Origin: Desulfurococcales archaeon
GTDB lineage: Archaea > Thermoproteota > Thermoprotei_A > Sulfolobales > Desulfurococcaceae
Assembly: GCA_027028805.1 (NCBI GenBank)
Contig: JALVHX010000117.1
Span: forward strand, 1-12,061
Length of the DNA stretch: 12,061 bases
Direction: 5' to 3'
Position numbers and translations under genes: made by a program. Below the pieces are notes generated by a model. It saw only the letters and a list, made by a program, of their open reading frames with translations, searched no databases and was not told the DNA's origin. Shown one piece after another: positions 1 through 5,182 of this stretch; the first letter of the stretch is position 1, and each line of letters starts with the position of its first letter.

Positions 1-277
1 ATATGAACATGGTTTTAAGGAACCCGATTATAGATAACCAGAGGTTTTCACCCATATAGCCGATAATAACAGCCAACAATACCCCTGCGACGAGCACACC
101 GTATACGACAGCGGCCCCTATCTCATCTCCTACGCCGAGGCTATCCCTCATAGAAGATACATACATAGAGCCCTCGACGCTTCCCCAGAGAAGCCCTGAG
201 TTCACCACATATATAACGAGCACTGTGGCCGCGCCAGCGAGGAACAACAGGATCACGGGTAGCAGCGTATTCCGCAT
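1..277 (-). CDS. Partial membrane protein of unknown function (N-terminal part; runs off left edge)
   Basis: The minus strand is open from an ATG at 277-275 to the window edge, giving at least 92 residues without a stop. It begins MRNTLLPVILLFLAGAATVL. There is a hydrophobic segment at about residues 4-26 that could be a signal anchor, a short polar stretch (about 30-52) rich in Ser, Gly, Asp and Glu, and a second hydrophobic segment at about 53-73. The start is supported by purine-rich GAGAGGATGAGAG just upstream (minus strand). It follows the 395-aa gene on the same strand after about 100 bases, so they could be co-transcribed, though the AT-rich gap could hold its own promoter. I do not recognise a family. 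The regular hydrophobic/polar alternation and codon use like its neighbours argue for a real gene; the missing C-terminus prevents any functional call. Confidence 0.7.
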   Translation of the reverse strand, partial: MRNTLLPVILLFLAGAATVLVIYVVNSGLLWGSVEGSMYVSSMRDSLGVGDEIGAAVVYGVLVAGVLLAVIIGYMGENLWLSIIGFLKTMFI

Positions 278-378
278 ATTCTCTCATCCTCTCACTGGCT
301 CGAAATAACGCTATTAAGAACTATATTCTGTCATCGAGGGAATATATGTTTCTGCCTCGGCGGCGTAAGACGAATCAC

Positions 379-1566
379 TTATTGGGGACGCCGCCCCTTT
401 GTGATTATGAAGGACCAGTATCTCGAATATTGATCATAGTTTGAATAGGGTATTCCATATTTTTGTGTTTTATTCATATCTATTTCTAGTATTTCATATT
501 TATTGATTATATCTTGTTTTCTATAATTATTTAGTAGTTCTAATAGCTTTATAACATTTGGCTTATATATAGAAGTAAATATAAATATTATTGGCTCATC
601 ATTTGTACTATTATTTCCGTAAGCTATGCCGTGAACCCAGTTTTTTGATTTAAGATAATTTGATAAGAAATCTATATGATCTGCATAGCTATTGTTCACG
701 TAAAGCGAGACTAGTGCGACGAAGTCGACCAGTTGGTTAATATATGTGTATTTCATATAGATGCCGCGGATCACCTGTTTTACGTGGTTTCTGAAATGAC
801 GTTGAACTATTCTTGATGTATGGGGGAGCTCCTGTGCGACGCGTCTTATATTTATGAACGCGTTTTTCTCTAGAAGACGTAGTATGAGTAGGTCGAGCAG
901 ATCCATCGATACATTGTGTTTCTTGGAGCGTCGCTTCCGTTGGAGATAATTGAGCACTGTTCTCTTTGTGAGGCTATCGAGTTCTCTGCGGAGCTCTGCG
1001 GCTTCTTTCTCCGGGTCATCGCGTAGCTCGTAGAATGCTGCGAGAGGGCCTTCGCGGCTAAGTTGTGGCTGTGATCTCATTTTGTCGTCTATACGTGTGA
1101 TCACGGCCTTCCCGTCGCCATAGGTGTCTCTTAGCTCATCGATGAACCTGTCTATGTATCTTATAGGTGCGTAGTACTGGATAAGTGTGCCGGGATAATT
1201 ATATGTATATGTGAACAGTCTTATCCAGTCAAGGAGAGGGATGGAATAGGGTTCTAGGAACTCGTTTTTTATGAAAACAAATATGTGTTTAAGATCAAGG
1301 TACTCATAGTTTATGTCTATAGTAAACCCTATAGCCATTCTATCCATTCTCTTTATAGCGGTTTTTAGCCTACCAGCATTAATCTCCCGGCCACTGACTC
1401 TGCTCACACACCTCGCAAGCGCGTTCAGGGAGTGGAGCTCATTACATCGTGTGAGCCCGTCTATTATGTGGCCGTAGCCAAGCTTATCTATTCTCTCAAG
1501 AACCTGGAGCCTATGCTTATCAGCTCTTCTATAGAGTATATGGGGTTCTTCCCATATCTTTGTCAT
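379..1566 (-). CDS. Hypothetical protein with two related halves; possible HTH-type regulator
   Basis: No family recognised. The start chosen is ATG at 1566, preceded by GAGTGAG; a GTG at 1575 in frame would add three residues (398 aa). Residue numbers here use the longer form. The protein seems to contain the same unit twice. Unit 1 is about 24-150 and unit 2 about 227-352; each is a helical block, then a basic helix (INAGRLKTAIKRM near 65-77, TSRIVQRHFRNHV near 253-265), then a beta-rich block (FTIDINYEYLDLKHIFVFIK versus IYMKYTYINQLVDFVALVSL), and a second strand-rich stretch. The helical blocks resemble winged-helix DNA-binding domains and the following blocks resemble small ligand-sensing domains, so a transcription regulator is a guess. 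A charged linker (about 160-222, many Glu/Arg/Lys) joins the units. The 3' third of the gene is far more AT-rich than the rest. It is divergent from the 1879 gene across about 300 bases. Confidence 0.72.
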   Translation of the reverse strand: MTKIWEEPHILYRRADKHRLQVLERIDKLGYGHIIDGLTRCNELHSLNALARCVSRVSGREINAGRLKTAIKRMDRMAIGFTIDINYEYLDLKHIFVFIKNEFLEPYSIPLLDWIRLFTYTYNYPGTLIQYYAPIRYIDRFIDELRDTYGDGKAVITRIDDKMRSQPQLSREGPLAAFYELRDDPEKEAAELRRELDSLTKRTVLNYLQRKRRSKKHNVSMDLLDLLILRLLEKNAFINIRRVAQELPHTSRIVQRHFRNHVKQVIRGIYMKYTYINQLVDFVALVSLYVNNSYADHIDFLSNYLKSKNWVHGIAYGNNSTNDEPIIFIFTSIYKPNVIKLLELLNNYRKQDIINKYEILEIDMNKTQKYGIPYSNYDQYSRYWSFIITKGRRPQ

Positions 1567-1629
1567 GTATCTCACTCATAGTCATTCTATTACATGATCA
1601 CGCGTTCCCAAGATAGCCTTTATCCCCAT

Positions 1630-1641
1630 TCATATAAGAAT
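1630..1641 (-). promoter_or_regulatory. Possible TATA box for the leftward 395-aa gene
   Basis: Read on the minus strand, this is TTCTTATATGAA. A start of transcription about 26 bases downstream would leave roughly a 40-nt leader to the ATG at 1566. Only the TATA-like core and the distance support it. Confidence 0.35.
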
Positions 1642-1787
1642 AATTTACACCACGTAGCCTATTTAACGAAGAACCCTTCATTTACCCCTGCCTCCGAATA
1701 AGCTTTCCAAATTATATTGCTACTATCCACGTGGACTGGTATGGGGGAGAGGAATCCCGCGTCATAGAGAATACGGTCCTAGGTAAA

Positions 1788-1798
1788 ACTGTTTAAAG
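1788..1798 (+). promoter_or_regulatory. Likely TATA box for the 114-aa gene
   Basis: ACTGTTTAAAG, with an A-rich run (TAAAA) just upstream that could act as a BRE. It predicts transcription start around 1820-1825, that is, on or next to the CAAAATATTTTG palindrome, and a leader of about 55 nt. Confidence 0.4.
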
Positions 1799-1811
1799 GA
1801 TTACGCTTCAT

Positions 1812-1823
1812 CAAAATATTTTG
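1812..1823. repeat. Perfect 12-bp palindrome CAAAATATTTTG, possible operator
   Basis: The dyad sits about 15 bases downstream of the TTTAAA box, where a repressor would block initiation. Its right half continues into ATATTTTGCG, a 10-mer that recurs exactly at 2265-2274 in the promoter region of the small peptide gene. The 10-mer could instead simply be an alternative TATA element. Confidence 0.35.
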
Positions 1824-1878
1824 CGTATAGGCGAGCTAATCTATATGTTATAGGGCGCGGCGGTGCCGGTGTCTAGTT

Positions 1879-2223
1879 ATGGAGCCAGACGATATGGCGT
1901 CGCGTATAAGATCCATAGCAGGGATAAATATCGCCGTAGAGCTTCCATCGGGCTGGGTATCCAGGGAGCTTATATCGATAATAGATGAGTATGTTGTGGA
2001 AAGACTGCCCCTGATACTTAATGAGAGCCTTGGAGCCCTAGGGCTTGAGGCCTCGGTTCGCCTCGATGAGAACGAGTGTAGTCTAGGCGTTGAACCATGC
2101 GAGGAGGATACGTTTGTAGTAGATATATATAGTGGTGACGATATCGTGTATAGGGCTGTCTATGCTAGGAAAATAGGCGATAATACATATTATTTGTTTC
2201 TTAAAAGAATACTTGCGAAATAA
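1879..2223 (+). CDS. Hypothetical protein, 114 aa, unknown function
   Basis: The ATG at 1879 is preceded by CGGTGCCGGTG, a good crenarchaeal ribosome site; a second ATG at 1894 is a less likely start. The product is soluble-looking and acidic, with no signal peptide or membrane segment. Predicted order: an N-terminal amphipathic helix (about 4-14), a short strand, a helix (28-53, around ELISIIDEYVVERLPLIL), then several strands (57-64, 78-84, 89-97, 102-110) typical of a small alpha/beta domain ending in a basic tail. Two cysteines, C67 and C74, flank an acidic loop and could form a disulfide. I recognise no family. It lies upstream of the ATP synthase cluster on the same strand but is separated from it by another small gene and at least two promoter-like sites, so a role in that complex is not implied. 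It does not look like the coiled-coil H/G stalk subunit. Confidence 0.65.
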   Translation: MEPDDMASRIRSIAGINIAVELPSGWVSRELISIIDEYVVERLPLILNESLGALGLEASVRLDENECSLGVEPCEEDTFVVDIYSGDDIVYRAVYARKIGDNTYYLFLKRILAK

Positions 2224-2337
2224 CAATATATAGATCCACCATCAGCCTAAAAAAGCCTCCTTATATATTTTGCGCACACGATCATTTCATTTAATGATGA
2301 TAACCTACAGATATGATCACCTTCTCAACAATAATTA
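2224..2337. other. Promoter-bearing intergenic region upstream of the small peptide gene
   Basis: AT-rich, with no gene. It holds a strong TATA-like stretch at 2261-2271 and, 10 bases further on, the inverted repeat ATCATT-6-AATGAT at 2281-2298, placed about where transcription should begin. This could be an operator or a small 5' hairpin of the transcript. Confidence 0.45.
2261..2271 (+). promoter_or_regulatory. Likely TATA box for the small peptide gene
   Basis: TTATATATTTT preceded by the purine/C-rich AAAAAAGCCTCC. A start about 26 bases downstream falls near 2292, inside the ATCATT/AATGAT inverted repeat, and leaves a leader of nearly 60 nt before the ATG at 2350. Confidence 0.45.
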
Positions 2338-2349
2338 ATGGTGGTGGAA

Positions 2350-2520
2350 ATGAAGGTCACAACGCTCGAGAAGATAATAAAGATCCTCCGCGCAGCAAGG
2401 ATCGCGGCCCCAGTGGCGCTGGCAATAATCGCCGCGCTATCAGCCTCCGGCACAATAGTGCCCAACGATGGTGGAAAACCCGGCGGCGACCCCATAGACG
2501 ACGACCCCGGCCCCTGGTAA
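2350..2520 (+). CDS. Small single-helix peptide, 56 aa, with Gly/Pro/Asp-rich C-terminal tail
   Basis: The start chosen is ATG at 2350, because GGTGGTGG lies directly upstream at the right distance; an in-frame ATG at 2338 would add four residues (60 aa). The N-terminus is basic and amphipathic (MKVTTLEKIIKILRAAR), followed by a hydrophobic segment (about residues 18-37, APVALAIIAALSASGTIV). The tail, from about residue 38, is NDGGKPGGDPIDDDPGPW: disordered, acidic and ending in Trp. This is the plan of a signal peptide or membrane anchor with a short exported tail. If cleaved after the small residues ALSASG, a mature peptide of about 22 residues would be released. No family is recognised. 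Support comes from the upstream TATA box, the ribosome site and a hairpin over the stop codon. Function could be structural, signalling or toxic; none can be shown here. Confidence 0.55.
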   Translation: MKVTTLEKIIKILRAARIAAPVALAIIAALSASGTIVPNDGGKPGGDPIDDDPGPW

Positions 2521-2541
2521 GCCCTGTTTCCCCGGGGCCGG
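2507..2541 (+). terminator. GC-rich hairpin over the stop codon of the small peptide gene, possible terminator
   Basis: CCGGCCCC (2507-2514) and GGGGCCGG (2534-2541) are perfect complements separated by 19 bases that include the TAA stop. Pyrimidine-rich sequence with short T runs follows (AGCTTTTCC, then GCTTTTTT). Archaeal termination depends mainly on T-tracts, so the hairpin may instead stabilise the 3' end of the mRNA. Confidence 0.4.
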
Positions 2542-2563
2542 CGGCTTCATTAGCTTTTCCTCC

Positions 2564-2579
2564 AAAGCTTTTTTATAAC
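2564..2579 (+). promoter_or_regulatory. Likely promoter of the ATP synthase cluster (TATA box before K)
   Basis: AAAGCTTTTTTATAAC has a purine-rich BRE-like stretch followed by a T-rich TATA box. It predicts transcription start near 2600 and a leader of about 40 nt before the K subunit ATG at 2641. Confidence 0.5.
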
Positions 2580-2640
2580 GCATCACCATTCTTTTCTCAA
2601 CATGTATGGATGCTTTTAATGCGATAGAGAGGGATACGTT

Positions 2641-3105
2641 ATGCTTGATGGGGCAGGGCTAGCGATAATGGGCGGAGCATTCGCTCTCCTTGGAGGCCTG
2701 ACGGGCTCATCGATCGGTATGGGTGTCGCGGGCTCCTCCGGCACAGCAGCCATAGCAGAGGATCCCAAACAGTTCCGCAACGTCTTCCTACTCGCCGCCC
2801 TGCCGATGACACAGACTTTCTACGGGTTTATAGTGCTGATACAGATGCTGACATATGCATCTGCCCATCCCGACCTAGAGGTTCCAAAGGGGCTGGCGCT
2901 TCTAGCGCTCGGGCTGGCCGTAGGCTTTGCGGAAGCGTTCTCGGCGACCTATCAAGGGATAATATGTGGTTCCGGTATAGCCGAGCTCCCTAGGACAAAG
3001 GGGAAGATAACGTTCTCGGCAATGCTCCTAGCCGTCTATGTAGAGCTGATAGGAATACTCGGCATGGTGTTCGCGATAGCAGCTATGCAGATGCTGCCTT
3101 CCTAG
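2641..3105 (+). CDS. atpK: A-type ATP synthase subunit K (proteolipid rotor ring subunit)
   Basis: Forms the membrane ring that turns as ions cross. The 154 residues hold four transmembrane helices in two homologous hairpins (about 4-30 and 48-72; 84-110 and 125-152), the double-hairpin form found in Pyrococcus and in V-type rotors. The first hairpin carries LPMTQTFYGF with no membrane carboxylate; the second carries the single ion-carrying Glu, E135 in AVYVELIGI. By alignment from memory with Enterococcus hirae NtpK, L54, T57, Q58, Q105 (in TYQGII) and E135 match its Na+ ligands L61, T64, Q65, Q110 and E139, so Na+ coupling is a plausible inference. The loops GSSGTAAIAEDPKQFRN and GSGIAELPRTKGK are the cytoplasmic turns that contact the central stalk. 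It is the first gene of the cluster; E follows after 56 bases. Confidence 0.95.
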   Translation: MLDGAGLAIMGGAFALLGGLTGSSIGMGVAGSSGTAAIAEDPKQFRNVFLLAALPMTQTFYGFIVLIQMLTYASAHPDLEVPKGLALLALGLAVGFAEAFSATYQGIICGSGIAELPRTKGKITFSAMLLAVYVELIGILGMVFAIAAMQMLPS

Positions 3106-3161
3106 AGTCTTGGAAAGAATGACCCGTTCCTAGTGGATAACTCGTGAAGGGTTGATAGGTA

Positions 3162-3767
3162 TTGTCCGCCGCATCCATAGAGTCTCTGAGGAAAGCCGTT
3201 TTAGAGGAGGCGCGGAGAAAAGCGGAGGAAATACTCAGCAATGCACGGGCAGAGGCTGAGAGGATAATAAGGGAAGCTGAGGAGGAGTGGCGTCGACGCG
3301 TCGAGGAGGAGAGGCGCCGCATAATCCGTGACGCACAGGCCAGGGCCCAGGTAATTATTAGCGAGGCCGAGAGGGAGGCGCGGCTCATCGTCTCCAGGAA
3401 GAAGAAGGAGATCGTTGACCGCGTCTTCGACGAGGCATGGGAGAGGATCAGGCGCGGCATAGGATATAGCCGCGAGGAGTCTCTGAGAAACTTATTGAAG
3501 GAAGCAGCCGGCTATATACCGCCAAGCGCCGAGCACGTCAAGATCATTGTATCGGGGCGCGACGTAGAGACGGCGAGGAGGCTTGCGGGCGAAATCATAA
3601 GGATAAGCCACAGCGTTGAGCCGAGCGACCAGATAACTGGAGGCGTCTTGATAGAGGGCAGTGATGGAACCGTTGTCGATAACACTTATGACAACAGGTT
3701 TAAGAGAAGCCGCGAATCCCTGGTAAGCGACGTCGCCCGCCTGCTATGGGGGAAGCAGGGGCCTTGA
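3162..3767 (+). CDS. atpE: A-type ATP synthase subunit E (peripheral stalk)
   Basis: Part of the peripheral stalk that holds the A3B3 head against rotation; it normally pairs with subunit H/G, which is not encoded in this window. The start is a TTG at 3162, chosen because nearby upstream frames close quickly (stops follow the GTGs at 3133 and 3144) and the family usually begins just before such a helix. Residues about 5-100 are a long, highly charged helix (EEARRKAEEILSNARAEAER and onward), as expected for the stalk coiled coil. Residues about 105-198 form the globular C-terminal domain, with the family signature ITGGVLIEGSDG followed by VVDNTYDNRFKRSRESL. The length of 201 aa is normal. Its stop overlaps the beginning of subunit C, which suggests translational coupling. 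Confidence 0.93.
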   Translation: MSAASIESLRKAVLEEARRKAEEILSNARAEAERIIREAEEEWRRRVEEERRRIIRDAQARAQVIISEAEREARLIVSRKKKEIVDRVFDEAWERIRRGIGYSREESLRNLLKEAAGYIPPSAEHVKIIVSGRDVETARRLAGEIIRISHSVEPSDQITGGVLIEGSDGTVVDNTYDNRFKRSRESLVSDVARLLWGKQGP

Positions 3768-4786
3768 AGCTCTCTAGGCTATTCGCGGAGCTCGCCGGTG
3801 TCAGGAAGGCTAGAAGGCTTGCGGCATCAACGCTTGCATATAGTGTGATAGAATCGCTTCTTACACGAGAAGACTATAAGGCTCTTGCATCGGCGAAGAA
3901 TATAGCGGCGTGGGTTACGGGACTCTCCGGTAGAAGAATAGCATATTATCTATACCCGGTTGTCTCCCGCCGGGAATTCACGATACGCGACATAGATCAC
4001 GCTGTTAACAAGTATGTATCAGAGAACTATATGGCTATGAGGGACAAGCTCTTCGCTAGTGATCAAGAGATAATGGATTCCTTCATGTCCCTATACGATT
4101 ACCTGAACACCATGATAGCCGCCAGGCTGATAGAGAGGGGCGCGGCCCCAACCACTATATATCCGTTCGGCTACATCGCCTTGTCGGGCATAGATCTCTC
4201 GACAGCATCTACGTTGGAGGAGCTAATAGATCTCATAGCGGGAAGCGATGCATCGGAGATAGCCTCCCTCATGAGAAAATACGGTGATCTTCAGCGCTTC
4301 TCCCAGGTAATGATCACGGAGTTCTCGCGGAAATACAGGTCGATTAGGAGGAAGCTGGGGCTGAGGGAGAGAAGGGTTCTCGATGCCTTCGCGGATCTCT
4401 CAATGCTCGTGAACGCATATATATCAGGTGTCCAGGAGACAGCTCCGTTAACGAACAGGGTGTCGTGGGGGATCCTCGAGGAGGCGCGCTCCCAGAGCCT
4501 GGAAGCGGCCCTAGCCAACACCTATTATGCCGAGTACGCGGCAATAGTCCGCGACGTGAAGAAGGTTAACTCAACTATGACGGCGTATCACCAAGCACTA
4601 GCACTCTACACAGCCAGACTTGCCTCGGAGCAGCTGCTGGTGCCTACGATGCTAGAGCCAGTACTGCGTGCATCTATATCTTTGATCGCGGAGGCCCTCT
4701 ATGCCAGGTTTATGATAGAGCTGGTTGCAAGTGGCCTCGACCCGGCGTCTTTGCTGGAGATAATCGATAAGTGGTGGTACAGGTGA
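3746..4786 (+). CDS. atpC: A-type ATP synthase subunit C (socket between central stalk and K ring)
   Basis: The funnel-shaped protein that seats the central stalk (D/F) on the K ring, the counterpart of eukaryotic V-ATPase subunit d. At 346 aa it is of normal family length and almost wholly alpha-helical, as expected for three stacked helical bundles. Recognisable stretches are VTGLSGRRIAYYLYPVVSRR near residues 53-72, FMSLYDYLNTMIAARLIERG near 113-132, and IYPFGYIALSGIDLSTASTL. The ATG at 3746 overlaps the E gene by 22 bases. A TTG at 3764, whose A-overlapping TTGA forms the E stop and which has GCAGGGG upstream, is an equally credible start and would shorten the protein by six residues. The stop at 4784-4786 shares one base with the F start. 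Confidence 0.9.
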   Translation: MGEAGALKLSRLFAELAGVRKARRLAASTLAYSVIESLLTREDYKALASAKNIAAWVTGLSGRRIAYYLYPVVSRREFTIRDIDHAVNKYVSENYMAMRDKLFASDQEIMDSFMSLYDYLNTMIAARLIERGAAPTTIYPFGYIALSGIDLSTASTLEELIDLIAGSDASEIASLMRKYGDLQRFSQVMITEFSRKYRSIRRKLGLRERRVLDAFADLSMLVNAYISGVQETAPLTNRVSWGILEEARSQSLEAALANTYYAEYAAIVRDVKKVNSTMTAYHQALALYTARLASEQLLVPTMLEPVLRASISLIAEALYARFMIELVASGLDPASLLEIIDKWWYR

Positions 4787-5109
4787 TGGAAGAAAAAGAG
4801 ATACTGGTTATTGGTAGCAAGCTTTTCACAGTTATAGGCGTGGCAGCGGGCACCGATGTGCTTGAGTCTACGTCACTGGAGTGTGGAGAACTATTGAGCA
4901 GGGTTAGGGAGAATATATCGAGGTACGCGGCCATCATAATAGATGATGCAACCTTCACCAAGTGCCAGGATCTCCGCCGCTACCTGGTTAAGGAAGATAT
5001 CTTGGTGGTGGTTGCGCCGACTCCTGACCAGCTGGGCAGGATAGATATACGCAGATACTATGAGAAGCTCATAGGCGAGACAATAGGTATGAAGATAAGC
5101 CTTGAATAA
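4786..5109 (+). CDS. atpF: A-type ATP synthase subunit F (central stalk)
   Basis: Small central-stalk subunit that binds subunit D and modulates coupling. The ATG at 4786 is chosen because it overlaps the C stop by one base (TGATG) and has GGTGGT about 8 bases upstream; a GTG at 4771 would add five residues. The 107-aa product has the expected alternating beta/alpha fold: strand ILVIGSKLFTVIGVAAG (about 6-22), a helix with the conserved Cys-containing ECGELLSRVREN, strand YAAIIIDDATF, a helix, strand DILVVVAPTPDQ, and a C-terminal helix. The early IGSKLFTVIG/AAGT segment matches the usual family position (GD..TV.GF.LAG). The C-terminal end is short and the next gene starts 73 bases later after a probable internal promoter, an unusual gap in this otherwise compact cluster. 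Confidence 0.92.
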   Translation: MEEKEILVIGSKLFTVIGVAAGTDVLESTSLECGELLSRVRENISRYAAIIIDDATFTKCQDLRRYLVKEDILVVVAPTPDQLGRIDIRRYYEKLIGETIGMKISLE

Positions 5110-5114
5110 CCCAG

Positions 5115-5127
5115 GTTCTTTTTAAAC
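5115..5127 (+). promoter_or_regulatory. Probable internal promoter before subunit A
   Basis: GTTCTTTTTAAAC lies in the 73-base gap between F and A and ends in a TATA-like TTTTTAAA. Transcription from it would start near 5149, which excludes the upstream GTG at 5138 and supports the ATG at 5183 as the start of A. The T-run could also cause partial termination of the K-E-C-F transcript, so A and B may be made at a different level from the stalk and membrane parts. Confidence 0.45.
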
Positions 5128-5182
5128 ACATGTATCCGTGCATATGCTTAGAACCCGTGTAGCCCCGGGATGGTGTATATAC

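Larger units (their letters stand above)
1567..1878. other. Divergent intergenic region, about 310 bases
   Basis: No gene is visible on either strand. It separates the leftward 395-aa gene from the rightward 114-aa gene and should hold both promoters. Visible elements are a TATA-like TTATAT on the minus strand near 1632-1637, a TTTAAA box on the plus strand at 1792-1797, and a perfect 12-bp palindrome CAAAATATTTTG at 1812-1823. I saw no tRNA cloverleaf and no convincing C/D box RNA in it. Confidence 0.6.

Noticed and set aside
1690..1800. Possible tRNA or structured RNA in the 300-base divergent gap
   Set aside because: No T-arm GTTCRA with matching stems and no acceptor pairing could be found by eye.
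2294..2360. Possible C/D box small RNA (ATGATGA near 2294)
   Set aside because: A C-box-like ATGATGA is present but I found no CTGA D box at a suitable distance, and the site fits a promoter leader better.
2313..2627. 104-codon open frame on the plus strand covering the small peptide gene
   Set aside because: It is Arg/Pro-rich, low in complexity, lacks a ribosome site, and looks like a shadow of the GC-rich peptide gene and the following promoter.
5138..5182. GTG at 5138 as the start of subunit A
   Set aside because: It lacks a ribosome site, would precede the predicted transcription start from the 5115-5127 promoter, and adds residues the family does not have; ATG 5183 fits better.
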